Positions 51,653-63,150 of a stretch of DNA of 64,000 bases are shown one piece after another. The stretch comes from Ligula intestinalis (taxonomy: Eukaryota > Platyhelminthes > Cestoda > Diphyllobothriidea > Diphyllobothriidae): positions 98,169,475 to 98,233,474 of the forward strand of contig JAYGXS010000002.1 of NCBI GenBank assembly GCA_036362985.1. The letters run 5' to 3'. Below the pieces are notes generated by a model. The model was not told the DNA's origin, made no database searches, and saw nothing but the letters and a program-made list of their open reading frames with translations. Position 1 is the first letter of the stretch; each line of letters starts with the position of its first letter. Made by a program: the position numbers and the translations under genes.

Positions 51653-53683
51653 TTAGGGTACTACAGGACGAGGGGTACCTGTAGAAAAATCACACACGAT
51701 AGAGCCTGGTGCCGCAGGGAGCGGAGCCTCACGCAGCTGAAGCACAGAAGACGCAAGCATTTCAATGTTGGAGTCATCAAGCGCCTGCGCTTCCGCAAGC
51801 TTCGCCAGATCTAACGTGGTGATAAGAGCGTTGACCTCAGGACGGGACAAGGCATCAGCAACAACATTCTCATCACCGCGGACGTAGCGTATGTCTGAGG
51901 TGAATTGAGAGATGTAATCCAGGTGACGTACTTCGCGCGGCGAATACCGATCTGGCTTAGCTTTGAGGGCGTAAGTGAGAGGTTTGTGATCCGTGTGGAC
52001 CTGAAAATCTCTCCCCTCGAGCAGGTGTCGAAAATGACGGATGGCCAGGTAAATGGCGAGAAGTTCACGCGAGAAAGTACTATAGCGAGTCTGCGCCGGC
52101 TGAAGCTTCTGAGAGAAAAAAGCTAGCGGCTGCAACTGTCCGTGGACCTGTTGCTGCAGAACTGCACCTACGCCAATGTTGGAGGCATCGGTGGTCAGAA
52201 TAAGTTGTGTATCAGCAGCGGTGCTCAGATGATGAAGCAGGGTGGCGTCCGCGAGTGCTTTCTTGGCTGCCTCGAATACTTCAAGAGCACTGGGTATAAG
52301 TTCAAGCGACTTGGACTTTGACTTCAAAAGATCCGTCAAAGGTGCCAGGATGGTGGCGCAATTTGGTATGAAACGCCGGTAGTAGTTGATTAGGCCGATG
52401 AAACGGCGAAGCTGAGTTATGGACTTCGGAGCTGGAAAAGACAACACGCTTTGCACCTTGTCTGGGAGGGGTGTGATCCCGTTTTGGTCAAGATGATGGC
52501 CAAGAAAATCCAGAGAAGTGACGCCAAAAAGACACTTATCGACGTTGAGCTGTAGACCATTTTGTTGAAAACGATCGAAAACTTGGCGTAAGTGTTCAAC
52601 ATGTTCTTCGGGTGACGAGCTGGCGACAAGGATGTCGTCGATGTACACGAACGTGAAGGAGAGACCGCGCAAAATGTCATCGACAAAACACTGAAACGTT
52701 TGGGCCGCATTCCGCAAACCAAAAGGCATGCGAAGGAATTCAAACAGGCCGAATGGAGTCGTGACGGCGGTTTTAGGGATGTCCTCCTCCGCGACCGGTA
52801 TTTGGTGATATGCTCGCACGAGGTCAATCTTGGAAAAAATCGTCTTTCCAGCCAACATGTGGGAAAAGTCATGAATATGGGGAATCGGGTACCGGTCCGG
52901 GACTGTAGCTCGATTGAGAGCATGATAATCACCACATGGCCGCCAATCATCAGATGACTTTTTGGGAACCATGTGCAGTGGTGAAGCCCATGGACTGGAC
53001 GAAGGACGGATAATCCCCAAATTCAACATGTGCTCGAATTCGTTCTTCGCGATTTGTAGCTCCTCAGGATGAAGTCTACGCGGATGAGCATGGATCGGTC
53101 TGCCGGTGGTAGTGATATGATGGCGGACAGCGTGTTGAACCTGCTCCGTAAACTGACAAGGCTTAGAGAGGGAAGGATAATCTCTCAAGATGTCAGAAAA
53201 TGGCGGGCTTGGCACGGCCAAGTGGATGCCAGCGGAAGGCTCACGCGAAACTAACCCGACAGTAAACAGTTGAGTGGTAGGATCTAGCAACTTCTGATGT
53301 TTAAGGTCGACTGTGAGGCCGAAGTGGGATAGGAAATCCACCCCAATGATAGGTGACTGGACGTCGGCCTGGATGAAAACCCATTGGAAACGGCGACGGA
53401 GCCCAAGATCTAAAGTTACGGACCGTTGACCGAACGTGGCGATAGAAGTGTTGTTCGCAGCCTGCAGTGTGAACTGCGATGGCTTGAGATGACGACGACG
53501 AGGGGGCGGTACAACGCTAACCTCTGCACCTGTGTCGATCAGGAAACGGAACCCTGTGGACTTGTCGGTCACGTAAAACAGGCGACTGTGTCCGGAACGG
53601 CCAGCACCAGTCGTCGCCATTACTGGCTGGCGGCGCCGTTTCCCGAACGTGAACGTCGAGCATAAGAGCAAGGCGGGACACAT
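51653..53683 (-). CDS. pol: Gypsy pol: protease, reverse transcriptase, RNase H
   Basis: 676 codons. Protease: [14 protein letters not shown] with the D-T-G triad and [67 protein letters not shown] and [11 protein letters not shown] (catalytic YIDD). The connection and RNase H follow: [52 protein letters not shown] and NVVADALSR. The frame ends at TAA 51655-51653 after TPRPVVP, although the family normally reads on into the integrase zinc finger, so this is a single inactivating stop. The first Met is inside the gag overlap; the true pol start is probably by frameshift. Confidence 0.96.
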   Translation of the reverse strand: MCPALLLCSTFTFGKRRRQPVMATTGAGRSGHSRLFYVTDKSTGFRFLIDTGAEVSVVPPPRRRHLKPSQFTLQAANNTSIATFGQRSVTLDLGLRRRFQWVFIQADVQSPIIGVDFLSHFGLTVDLKHQKLLDPTTQLFTVGLVSREPSAGIHLAVPSPPFSDILRDYPSLSKPCQFTEQVQHAVRHHITTTGRPIHAHPRRLHPEELQIAKNEFEHMLNLGIIRPSSSPWASPLHMVPKKSSDDWRPCGDYHALNRATVPDRYPIPHIHDFSHMLAGKTIFSKIDLVRAYHQIPVAEEDIPKTAVTTPFGLFEFLRMPFGLRNAAQTFQCFVDDILRGLSFTFVYIDDILVASSSPEEHVEHLRQVFDRFQQNGLQLNVDKCLFGVTSLDFLGHHLDQNGITPLPDKVQSVLSFPAPKSITQLRRFIGLINYYRRFIPNCATILAPLTDLLKSKSKSLELIPSALEVFEAAKKALADATLLHHLSTAADTQLILTTDASNIGVGAVLQQQVHGQLQPLAFFSQKLQPAQTRYSTFSRELLAIYLAIRHFRHLLEGRDFQVHTDHKPLTYALKAKPDRYSPREVRHLDYISQFTSDIRYVRGDENVVADALSRPEVNALITTLDLAKLAEAQALDDSNIEMLASSVLQLREAPLPAAPGSIVCDFSTGTPRPVVP

Positions 53684-54639
53684 TTAATAGCATCCGGGCC
53701 GAATGTGCGGTGGTACCAGCAGACTTTGTCGTCTGCACGCTCTTTTGAGTAAGAGCGGTTGCGGCTTGTAGAGGGACGACCGGTTTGAAGCCGGTTGAGG
53801 GTGGAACACATCGTGCTCACTTGAGAGCACAATAACCTGACAGTATCTTTAAGATCCTGCAGGTCGTCATCTCTGTGTTCTGTAACGTCTCGATCGGTTG
53901 AGTGGGTGAAGTAGACCGCAGTGGATGAGGTACCAAGCGATTTAGTGGACTTTCGCTGTGTACGGCTGTCAAGTTTACGGTCGGATCGTGAGGCCGAAAC
54001 CTGGGAGACGGCATGCTGAGGTACTGAGGTCGAGGCTTGGTTTACAGCGTACGAACTAGTACCGGGGTAACATTGTTGGATGCGGTCTGCGTGCTCCGCG
54101 AGTTTGGTCAGCGGAACATCATCATCGAGTAGGGCGAGTACTTGTTGCATTGGATGGGGTAATTTATCCATCCAAATGCGACGAAAAATAGAATCATCTA
54201 AGGTGCGACCAGCAAGCAGGTGACGCATGTGGCGCATTAGAGCGGAGGGGGTTTGGTCGCCGAGCTCGACGTTGCTGAGGAGCTGACGAAGTTTGCTGTC
54301 GGCAGATTGTGCCGTACGTTCGAGAATAGCCTTTTTTAAGCTAGAGTAAGGTTTGACTTTAGGGATAGGATCAAGGAGATCCTGAACGGCGAAAGCGATG
54401 TCAAACGGTAAGTACTGCACGACGTAGGCGTAACGCGAACGCTCGCCAGCAATCTGATGTGAGGCGAAAACAGCTTCGACCTGTTTGAACCAGACTGTCG
54501 GGTTGCGCACTTCGTAAGGTGGAAGCATAATAGATACCTGGAAAGCCTGAAGCTCGTCGTGAGCAGATGGTGCACGCGAGTGGTTAGAACCAGCATCATC
54601 GTCGTCGCAATCGTGAAATGGGTGGTATTCGTCGCTCAA
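53620..54639 (-). CDS. gag: Gypsy gag polyprotein
   Basis: An intact 339-codon frame from the ATG at 54639, ~100 bp inside the 5' LTR. The N-terminal half resembles Gypsy capsid proteins: [80 protein letters not shown] and [15 protein letters not shown]. The C terminus is basic and ends in an atypical Cys/His array, [18 protein letters not shown], instead of a CCHC knuckle. Gag assembles the virus-like particle that packages element RNA. The frame overlaps the pol frame by 64 bp, which suggests frameshift translation of pol. Confidence 0.93.
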   Translation of the reverse strand: MSDEYHPFHDCDDDDAGSNHSRAPSAHDELQAFQVSIMLPPYEVRNPTVWFKQVEAVFASHQIAGERSRYAYVVQYLPFDIAFAVQDLLDPIPKVKPYSSLKKAILERTAQSADSKLRQLLSNVELGDQTPSALMRHMRHLLAGRTLDDSIFRRIWMDKLPHPMQQVLALLDDDVPLTKLAEHADRIQQCYPGTSSYAVNQASTSVPQHAVSQVSASRSDRKLDSRTQRKSTKSLGTSSTAVYFTHSTDRDVTEHRDDDLQDLKDTVRLLCSQVSTMCSTLNRLQTGRPSTSRNRSYSKERADDKVCWYHRTFGPDAIKCVPPCSYARRSRSGNGAASQ

Positions 54640-54714
54640 TGTGAAAAACTTATTAACGGCAGATTCAAATGGAAAAAAAATGTGAATGGAATAAATAATA
54701 AGACGTGGATAACA

Positions 54715-54732
54715 ATAGAAACGGGGTCACCA
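54715..54732 (-). promoter_or_regulatory. primer binding site
   Basis: TGGTGACCCCGTTTCTAT lies 4 nt inside the 5' LTR. The TGG start pairs with a tRNA CCA end. I did not assign the tRNA species. Confidence 0.7.
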
Positions 54733-54736
54733 AGTT

Positions 54737-55260
54737 TGTAGAGACTTTATCACTACAAATATACAAAACGTCTTAGCAAATACGCAATGAAAACTTTCGA
54801 GGGTAGGCTGACTGCTAATAATGGATTAACTGGACTATTCTAGAGGAAAAGTCGTAAAATCCAGTAAAGAGATTGACGGTGAAGATTAGAAATGATACAA
54901 CTCACTTAGATCCTTCTCGATCCTAGCCGGCAGTAGTCAAGTAGTCGACTTGCCAAAGGATAACTCTGCGAGGACTGGATCCAAGTTCGTTGGGCTGTGA
55001 GTTGCAAAAGGGGAGAAAACTCGTTTGCAAATCGTCACTGGATTCTCCTGGAGCCCGAGATTGAGCACCAGAGAGGTGTCGTTGAAGGGCAAAATAAACA
55101 GTGGCAGGTGAGGAGAGAGTTGAGCGGTGGAGAGTGAGTAGCAAGATAGTTGCTGTCACGCGTCAAAAACCGAAAGTGTAAAAAGTTTGTTGTATTTAGT
55201 TTTAACAAAATTGGTTATTGATAAATTTAAACAATACGTAAGTAGGGCCAAGAGCCCACA
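54737..55260 (-). repeat. 5' LTR of the Gypsy element
   Basis: 524 bp, minus orientation, begins TGTGGGCTCTTGG and ends GTCTCTACA. A TATG copy follows at 55261. Confidence 0.95.
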
Positions 55261-55319
55261 TATGCCAGTTGCAGGTTTTCCGGTTGAGGCTATCTCAGGA
55301 TATGTACTTTTATTGACCC

Positions 55320-55531
55320 CCCATGTTTTATAGTACTGTACCTTCGAAGTCAGGTTTTTTTCACGTAAAAAACTCCTTATTTCGCATACTATTGGCCTAG
55401 CAAAAAACCAAAACAAATGCAATAGTCACTGCAAAAGAAGGGGTTTGGGTTAGGTTTTTTCCTGCCTTCCTGGTTTTTCTACGGCACCAAAGATATGCTT
55501 TAAAAATAAACCTTATTATTATTATTATTAT
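55320..55531 (-). repeat. dispersed repeat (11 kb family), reverse copy with ATT tail
   Basis: On the minus strand it starts after (AAT)n with AAGGTTTATTTTTAAAGCAT, contains CTTCTTTTGCAGTGACTATT and GTTTTTTGCTAGGCC, and ends GAAAAAAACCTGACTTCGAA. (ATT)8-type microsatellite at 55508-55531. Confidence 0.75.
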
Positions 55532-55534
55532 TGG

Positions 55535-55700
55535 TAATGCTGCCTGAGCCGAGAAAAGCTTGCGAAACCTGCGGATTTATTTGAATAGCTTTGCGATCTA
55601 GCGAGATGTCCGCTGGGTAAGTTGGTTCGGCAGATTATATGCGAGTTTCACTTTGACCGGCCGAGGCTATCTGAGCATATGTACTTATATTTTCCCCCAG
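55535..55700 (-). mobile_element. LINE ORF1-like homologue carrying the unoccupied Gypsy site
   Basis: GCTGCCTGAGCCGAG, GAGATGTCCGCTGG, GTTCGGCAGATTATATGCGA and GGCCGAGGCTATCTGAGCAT align with 49755-49881 joined directly to 55261-55310. It shows the same sequence without the 5.4 kb Gypsy insertion. Confidence 0.8.
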
Positions 55701-58150
55701 TTTTTGAGCGACAAGTGTAGTTTTAAACGCTGGCTACGAATTATGCGTTTTAAGATAGACATTCGCTTGTTGTAGTTTATAAACCTCGTCGAAAAATTCC
55801 ATCTTCATCTTCGAAAACTTCTGACGGAGGACCATGTCCTCACAGTTTAACTTCGGTAAACGTTGCAGATATCTTGACCGCTTGCAGGGCGTTGGATCAT
55901 TAATAACATAATCTGAGTGGCCATACCGGCAGTTACTTTCTGGTCTTATCTTGATATGGTTGTCAAGAGCCCGTGTCGAATTGGCCGGGCTGCCTTAGGT
56001 GCTTACACAGCTAATAACTAGATTTAGCAACCCGAGTTCGAAATACGGCGGTGGCTACACGTTTCGTGATAGCCGATTTGTAGCATCTAAACTGTCAATG
56101 CTATGTTACATGTTTTGTGTGCCGACCTGCGTCTGATACAGCCAATTAAGTCGGAAAAAAACCAAGTGCCCGTAAGAGTGAGGCACAGATAAGATCGATT
56201 GGCCAGGTACTGCAAGTTCACTGAGACAAGCAAGTCAGAGTAAAATATTGAGTTTCTGACAGACACAATGAAATGTGTTCGGTTATTAAATTGCCTAAGG
56301 AATAACGTGAGTCACATTCATCATAAAGTGAGATTCCTTACCTGAGAGTCAATTTTATCCTCAATATAATAGCAACAAAGTGATACATCGATTCAGCCTG
56401 GGTGTGATTTCGGAGGTGTGCCAATTTTTGTGGCGCAGAGAAATTTTTCACAAAATGGATACGATTTAATAGCAATTCCCAAACTTTGGAAATAATTCAC
56501 AGAAGAGGAATTCTTCAGAGCGACCCAATTAACATTTCCACGTACACAATTCAAAATTTGGGAATATATAATCATTTTTGAACAATTTCAAAGAAGAGTG
56601 ATGTTAAAAACACGTAAAATCGAGAGCCTTGTAATTCACAAACAATTTCAAACTTCAAACCTGGGTTTACATGAATCACCCAGTTCGCCGCACGTGTCTT
56701 TTCCACAAATAACGGAAACCAAGTCGACTGTTCAAGCAGGATTTTCTAAGCAACCATCTAGGACCCACCAACATTACAACCAGGCTGAATTTCCCATATA
56801 GAGTTTACGTAAATTGTCTTGATATGAGTTGAAACCATTGGTGGCATCCGAAATAGGTTCTCTTAAATATGTGGGTTCCAATTACGCTAAACGACTCGAT
56901 ATATTTCAAAGTTGGGTATACTCAAACTAAAAATTGTTTACAATTTTATACTACTCAATATTTCAGGAGATGAATGGGAAAACATGCGTTTGCATTCAAT
57001 AATTCTTATCAGACATCAACACGGATATGCTAATTAAATAAAGAAAGAACGCGGTCTGGTAAAAAAGAACGGTTGTCACGGGGAATGGTTTAGAGAGAGG
57101 AGGTAGGGGGTGGATGGGTGACAAAATCCTAGCAGCATTTAACGAACTGGAAGTCGGCTGCTTCGCTAAGCTGTCGGTAGTTGCATTAGCAGCTTTTGTT
57201 CATGGTAGCAGCGGCGTAGCGAAGAAATACGTTTGGGCACAAAGGAGCGGCCAGCGGAGCCTGATGGTGGACGCTTCTGCTGTAGCCAAAATACACTGTC
57301 CAATAAATGCTGGATAGCTTGATAGAGACCAATGTGTCATTTATGTGAAGGTCAGAGTCTACCAAATGCGGTAGAAGTGCAGTGCTGTTACCTTTCAGTT
57401 GGGCCTTTCCTTACAATCCTGGAATGTGTTCTCGTACTCTTTTGCGCAAATGGTGGCTCTTGCGACCAATATATCCTGCCCTACTTGAGAATGTTAATGA
57501 ATGTGCTTCGTATACCTCTTAAACTGATTCATATAAATAGAATGCAGGTTTAATTTCTGAACTAATAACACTGTAAAAGCCAGTATCTTAGCATCCAGGA
57601 TAATTTTATCTGCTATAAAAGCGTACTCCCTACAATAAGGATGGTACGCAGCAATTTCTCTTTTCAAATTAGAAAATTCAAATATCGTTTTAGTACAAAA
57701 TTAGTGAGAACCTAACCATGGCAGATAGTAAGCAATTATTAAATGCACGCTCTTACACGATTTTGTTTCGAAAACCACGTTAACTTTATGACTACTGCTT
57801 CAACTTGCGGTTTCAATTTCTCGTCCTTCGTGGGAAAGATTATTTTCGGGATTTCGGTTCACCTAGCCCTCTGGCGGACTTTCGTTGTTAGCTATTGGAT
57901 TCACTTTCGCAATAACTCCGTCCTCAGAAGACACGACAGGACATAAGTCAAAACGAGCACCATCTCCGTCACTGGCTTCTGTCAACAATTCTCCCGGATT
58001 CCAGCTCTCTACAAACGGCTGAGTCGTTTCAATGACCGTTTTCATACAGTTGAACGCTTTATACATATTGCAAAGAGCTCTAATATCGTTTATCGTCAGT
58101 CTGATCTATAATGGGAGACAAAAACAAATGTCAAGATCAGCTTGTAAAAG
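55700..58150. other. no gene recognised
   Basis: 2.4 kb with short frames only (56598-56801, 57114-57317, 57332-57553, all unrecognised). A decayed tRNA-like stretch (AACCCGAGTTCGAAATACGG) lies at about 56030-56050. Confidence 0.4.
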
Positions 58151-58154
58151 CTGC

Positions 58155-58225
58155 GGCGCAAGAGGGACTCGAACCCAAAACCTACCGTTCGTATGTATCA
58201 GTCATTACCACCAAACCATCGGTGT
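58155..58225 (-). mobile_element. tRNA-like sequence / SINE head
   Basis: On the minus strand: CGATGGTTTGGTGGTAATGA (A-box TGGTTTGGTGG), about 30 bases, then GGGTTCGAGTCCCTCTTGCG (B-box GGTTCGAGTCC, 58174-58164). The box spacing fits a tRNA, but the anticodon arm does not fold cleanly, so I favour a SINE or tRNA pseudogene. Confidence 0.55.
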
Positions 58226-58249
58226 CGACTGTAGACTCTAATTTAATTT

Positions 58250-59705
58250 GGTTTAAAACCCCTAGTCGTAATTTCGAGGGCAGAAGTCGCAAGATTGATG
58301 CGACAAAATCGCCCCCCACTAAAAGGGCTAAAAGTCTCTCGAGTTCAGTAGACTCAATTTATGAACACCAAGATGAGCGTCTCATCAACTCCACCACGAA
58401 GACACAGGTTGACAGTAATGAAAATCGGTCATTAGCAGTCAAATAGCAATCTTCTTAACTACTTGATTCATTAACGGTCTGTTGTAAAAAGATTGTGACA
58501 GAAAAATTGAAACTATGTGCGATACAGCTTTGGAAGACGGAAAGGAATATTCGCCAGTGCCTGCATTCGAAATCCCGACATCATCGCAACAAGGACCCCG
58601 CGTAGATGTTGAACGCCTACCCCTCTTTGCCATCACGGGACGCTGCGATAGTTTCCAAATTCTCTTACTAACTATGGAAACCCGATCTAGAAGTTCTTTG
58701 AAATCTCCTCCTGCCAAGCGAACTAAAAGCCGTTAAAGTTAAAGGGATGTAACTCATGAAGATGAAGCCTCCGTATCATATGTTACCCTTTTGAACAAAT
58801 TTATAAACCTTGAGAAGGTAGCTAATAATCTTAGAGTGGAGATGGAGGAGCTGAAATTTTTTTCTCTATTTCTCCCTCGTGAGGAGAAACTGGCGATGCG
58901 TGAACTTAAGCGAGGAAATCTAACGTACGGAGAAGCAAAATCCCTCGCCGAAGTGTCTACGCCCAAAAATGATCCAGCAGCCAGGGTGCTTGACAGAGTT
59001 GGTATTCAGCCATGGACAGGGGAAACGGTCAACCCACAGGCTTCCTAGAGAACGAAGAAGCGCTTTTGGGCTCCCAAAAAAGGCCAACCAAGCCCAAGTG
59101 CTAATATAAGTTGGTCGAGCTTGAGCACGAGCCAAACAAAAAGGACACCTTCGCACGTGAAAACGTACAGGAGCGCTGAACCTCGAAGTGAATCTGTCCT
59201 AACAAACCCTCAAGAAGCAGAAGCGGACGACAGTCGGAAGGTGAGTTCCACTCGTATAAACTGCATAGTCATAAAAGGCATGACAGAAGGTACTTCTTAT
59301 ACCCCAAAATCAAGATTAGAAGAGGACAGGAAGTTATTTAAAGAATATCTGAAATTCCTCCTTAAGGGTGAGGAGAAATTCGAAGTTCTAACGGCATTCC
59401 GAATGGGCCGTAAAACAGACTCAAAAGATGAACAACGCCAACCAAGGCCGTTGAAGGTTGTCCTGAAGAGTGAGGCTGAGGTCCAGCTTTTGTTAAGCAG
59501 GAAACTAATACTTACATACTCACACCCGACGGTTTTTTTTCAGCGTAATTTTCCACCCGCGGAGCGGGAGAATGGGAGATTGCTAAAAGTAGAACTCCGC
59601 AGGAGATACAAACTCGGCGAGAGCAATCTTCGAATTCTGAACGGGGAGATCGTCCATGTTCCGAGGTCACTCCTCTGGAGAAAGCCAATAACACTTAAAG
59701 CCTAG
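58250..59705 (+). pseudogene. LINE family A ORF1 (RRM-like, basic), broken
   Basis: There is a duplicated Lys/Ser/Pro motif, ATKSPPTKRAKSLSSS at 58300 and RSSLKSPPAKRTKSR at 58690. Then come a coiled-coil-like stretch LLNKFINLEKVANNLRVEME (58790), MRELKRGNLTYGEAKSLAEV (58895) and, in the intact 194-codon frame 59121-59705, RINCIVIKGMTEGTSY, PRPLKVVLKSEAEVQLLLSR and a C-terminal basic domain AERENGRLLKVELRRRYKLG. This is the coiled coil, RRM and C-terminal domain plan of LINE ORF1 RNA-binding proteins. Several stops lie between 58440 and 59120. Confidence 0.75.
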
Positions 59706-59710
59706 TCGGG

Positions 59711-62600
59711 ATGGAGAACAGTGCGTCTCCATCAGCACCGACAGCTCCCTGCTTGCAATCTCACGCAATAGGCAATCACCTGAATAAAGTGGTGACGAAG
59801 TCTAAATTGAGCTTTGTTTACACTAATGCCCAAAGTCTTCCCTCAAAAATTGATGAACTCAAGGCAGTACTTTCGGAGCGGAAACCTGATGTACTTGCCA
59901 TAAGAGAAACGTGGCTAAAAACAGAAATCGCGGATTTGGAGGTTTTGATTCCAGCATACCAGCTTTTCCGCAGAGACCGCCAAAACCGACAAGGAGGTGG
60001 GGTTGCCGTGTATGTCAGAACTGAAATCTCTGTTGTAGAAAGAGACCACACTGTCGCCCTGGAGTATGACTCCGTCTGGTTAAAGATTAAGAAGGCGAAT
60101 TAGCAGAACCTTGAATTCGTGGCCGTTCACCGTCCACCAAATATTTTGAGTGGAGCCGACGACTCGCTCCTTGGTCTGGTGAAAGAAGCTGCTAGCCACC
60201 AGGAGAGTCTCATTGTTAGTTACACCAACGACCCTGCAATTGAATGGAACAACCTGACATTGGAGGTGGCGTCAACTTTCTTTAGTTCCAAATTAATGGA
60301 TCTCATGCTTGACCTTTCTGTGGTTCAGTACGTTAAGGGCATAGCCAGATTTCGAGAAAACCAGCAAGCTACTTGTTTACGTCTCATTCTTACAAGGGAT
60401 TCATCCTACATAGATGAAGTGCATTCAAGTGCTCCGCTCGGTAAGAGTGACCATACAACGCTAATGTGGGATTACTCACTCCATACTCAACGGCTGAGGA
60501 AAATGGAGGACCAGCCAAACATATGGAAGGCAGATCTCAATTCAATGAAGAATGCACTATCGTCCGTGAATTGGGACTGCCTGCTCAAGGGGGATCCGGA
60601 GGAGGATTGGAGATTACTCAAGAGGGTTGCATTAGATCTGATTAAGCGCTTTTGTCCGGTGAAGGTACACAAGACTACTAGTCGTCCTGCCTGGTTGACG
60701 AGAAAACTTAACAGGCAACTGAAGAAGAAGAATAGGAAATGGAAGTTATTCAAGAAAACTAGGTCGCTAATACACCTCGAGGAATCCCGACGCCAAAGAA
60801 ATGCAGTAAAAAAATCAATTCGCCAGGCCAGGAAAAACTATGAATCAAGAATCCTCCAACAGGCCAAAGAAAAGCCCAAAATTCTATTCCGCTATATTAA
60901 CAGTAGATTAAAAAACAAGGATCCTGTCGCAGTACTTAAGAATGATGATGGTGGAGAAGTCGTTGAGAATGACGAGAAAGCCGAGAACTATAGCCGATTC
61001 TTTGCCTCGGTATTCACTATGGAAACCGAGTTTCATTTTGATAATGCCAACAGTGCTGTTGTAAACGCCGGTCCACCACTTCATTCTCTACTATTTCCAA
61101 CATCTGTAGATGAGAGGGAGCTGAGGAGCCTCAAAGAAGCAAAGTCATCCGGTCCAGACAATATACCAGCCAAGTTCTTGAAAGAATTGGCAAGCGAACT
61201 CTCAGAGAGCCTAGCACATATCTTTCGTTCTTCATTTGAACTAGGAAAACTGCCATCCGAATGGAAAATGGCAAATATCTACCCGATATACAAGGGCGGA
61301 GCGCGAACGAAGGTCAACAATTACCGGCCCGTCAGCCTAACTTGCGTTTGCTGTAAGGTGATGGAAACGATAATTAAGAAGACGACAATGTAGTTCTTGG
61401 AGGAGAACAGCCTACTGTCAGGGCGCCAACACGGCTTCAGAAAGAACCATTCTTGCCTTTCCAGCCTTCTACTCTCTACTGAGCAGTGGACTCGCGCACT
61501 AGATGAAGATGGTAAGGTTGACGTCATCTATACGGACTTCAAGAAGGCATTAGACAGCATCCCACTAAAGCGTCTAATGTATAAATTGTCAGAAATTGGC
61601 ATAAGAGGAAACCTGCTGGCATGGATGACAGATTTTCTCACAGGGCGATCGCATACTGTGTGCATCGGTGACTCAAAGTCAAACCCTACATCTGTTCTGA
61701 GTGGCGTCCCCTAAGGCTCTGTCTTACGGCCACTGCTCTTCCTTATCTGTATCAACGACTGTGTCAACGACCTGGGTTGCAGCGCTATCATGTTTGCCGA
61801 CGATGTCAAACTCTGGAGAGCCATCAGGTCTGACGCCGATAGGAAAGCGCTTCAAGAGATTCTCAATCGACTTAGCTGCTGGTCTGCTCATTGGCTTTTA
61901 AACTTCAACATTAGTAAGTGTGTGGTTTTAAGACTCCGTACTAGAAGGAATGATGGGAAGAACAATTCCTTCCAATAACTCCTCTATGGGCACCCACTTT
62001 CAAATGTGAACGAACAAAATGATGTTGGTGTTCTAATAAATACCTCACTAAAACCATCTACTCAGTGTGTACAGGCAGCTAAACGCGCGACACAGTTGCT
62101 GTTTGCGATTAGGCGGGGATTCGTCAACATTGACAGCGAGCTCTTCAGGAAAAACTATGGAGCGTTTGTTAGGTCCCACTTGGATTATGCTGTCCAGGTC
62201 TGGCGTCCGTGGTTCAAGAAGGATTACCTGCACCTGGAACGAGTGCAGGCGAGGGCTACGAAGATGGTCAAGAATCCTGGTCATCTGCCTTATGAAGACA
62301 GACTGACCGAACTTGATCTTTTCCCTCTCAATTACAGGCAACTCCGTAGGGACCTCATACAAACCTACCATATTGTTAGAGGCCAAGACTGCGCCCTAGA
62401 ATTTTATGATTTCTCCCAATTGGCTCAGACTGACCATCTGCGAGGTCATCCTTTTAAACTACAGAGTAAACCAGCCCGTATCGACGTTCGACGAAACGCC
62501 TTCTCTCAGAGGGTCATTGGAGCGTGAAACGGACTCCCGGAAGATGTAGTGCTCTCGGATACTGTTGAAATTTTTAAACACAAACCTGATTCTCTTTTGC
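59711..62600 (+). pseudogene. LINE family A ORF2 (endonuclease + reverse transcriptase), broken
   Basis: Endonuclease: SFVYTNAQSLPSKIDELKAV, DVLAIRETWLKTE, RQGGGVAVYVRTEIS, VAVHRPPNI, QATCLRLILTRDSS and LGKSDHTTLMWD. The GDFNAP catalytic box is replaced by SYTNDP. RT: EAKSSGPDNIPAKFLKELAS, EWKMANIYPIYKGG, NNYRPVSLTCVCCKVMETII, RQHGFRKNHSCLSSL, YTDFKKALDSIPLKRLMYKL and IMFADDVKLWRAI (intact ADD). The C-terminal end is LPYEDRLTELDLFPLNYRQL and FSQRVIGA. Stops at about 60101, 61391, 61712, 61977 and 62525 interrupt one otherwise collinear frame. The linker 60490-60900 is very basic. Confidence 0.93.
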
Positions 62601-62812
62601 TGTGAAACTGTGGCAGATATAACGAACAAAATGTCAGTAGCAGCCCCTTGCATCTGGTTAACACTTATCGCTGATGTTAAGCCTACATTTGTACATTTGT
62701 ATAATGTACAATTATTATTATGGACCTATTTTGCGATTTTGGTTTTGAATAGGGAGCTCAAGGGCGAAAGCCTTCTTCCCTTAATAAAGTGACTTAAAGT
62801 GACTTGACTTTT

Positions 62813-63150
62813 ACTGCACTCAAACGTCCTACAGGCATGTAATGGCTGAATTGAAGCTTGCTTTTTACTGGCGTTAGCAATAATGACTACTAAGATGATC
62901 ACTGTTAGCCAAGGCACAGCACTTAAAACATACAAATTCTCAAAAATAGCACATGTCGCCTAAATGCATGAAATATCCTCAGCTCTTGTAACATAGACTT
63001 TTCCTCAAAAATAAGCTTACATATACCTCTTATAAGTCAATGACTGCACACTAAGATTAAATGTCAGGCGTGTATGCACAGGCCGCATGATAGTCTACTA
63101 CCTACTGGTCGTTAGAAGTATGGTAACTAGAATAAAGAAAAAACTTAAGA
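62813..63150. other. no gene seen
   Basis: Short A/T-rich spacer between the LINE tail and the next LINE. Confidence 0.4.

Larger units (their letters stand above)
49882..55260 (-). mobile_element. Gypsy-type LTR retrotransposon, complete structure
   Basis: 5379 bp with two LTRs (49882-50407 and 54737-55260, TG..CA ends, roughly 10 differences over ~525 bp), a TATG duplication at 49878-49881 and 55261-55264, a primer binding site, a polypurine tract, gag (54639-53620) and pol (53683 to 50469). Pol order is protease, RT, RNase H, integrase, the Gypsy (Ty3) order. There is no env. One in-frame stop (51653-51655) between RNase H and integrase and one frameshift near 51045 in integrase damage it. 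The high LTR identity points to a recent insertion, into a LINE ORF1 remnant. Confidence 0.95.
58250..62812 (+). mobile_element. CR1-like LINE family A, most complete copy (ORF1+ORF2+tail)
   Basis: An ~4.5 kb element in LINE order: ORF1 (about 58250-59705), ORF2 endonuclease plus RT (59711-62600), 3' UTR and a short tandem tail AAAGTGACTTAAAGTGACTT at about 62790-62810. CR1 elements are known to end in short tandem repeats instead of poly(A). The start is not certain because the 5' part of ORF1 has stops. Fragments of the same subfamily lie at 38630-39205. Confidence 0.9.

Noticed and set aside
58155..58225. Functional tRNA gene
   Set aside because: The A and B boxes are present, but I could not form a full acceptor stem and anticodon arm, so a SINE head or pseudogene is more likely.
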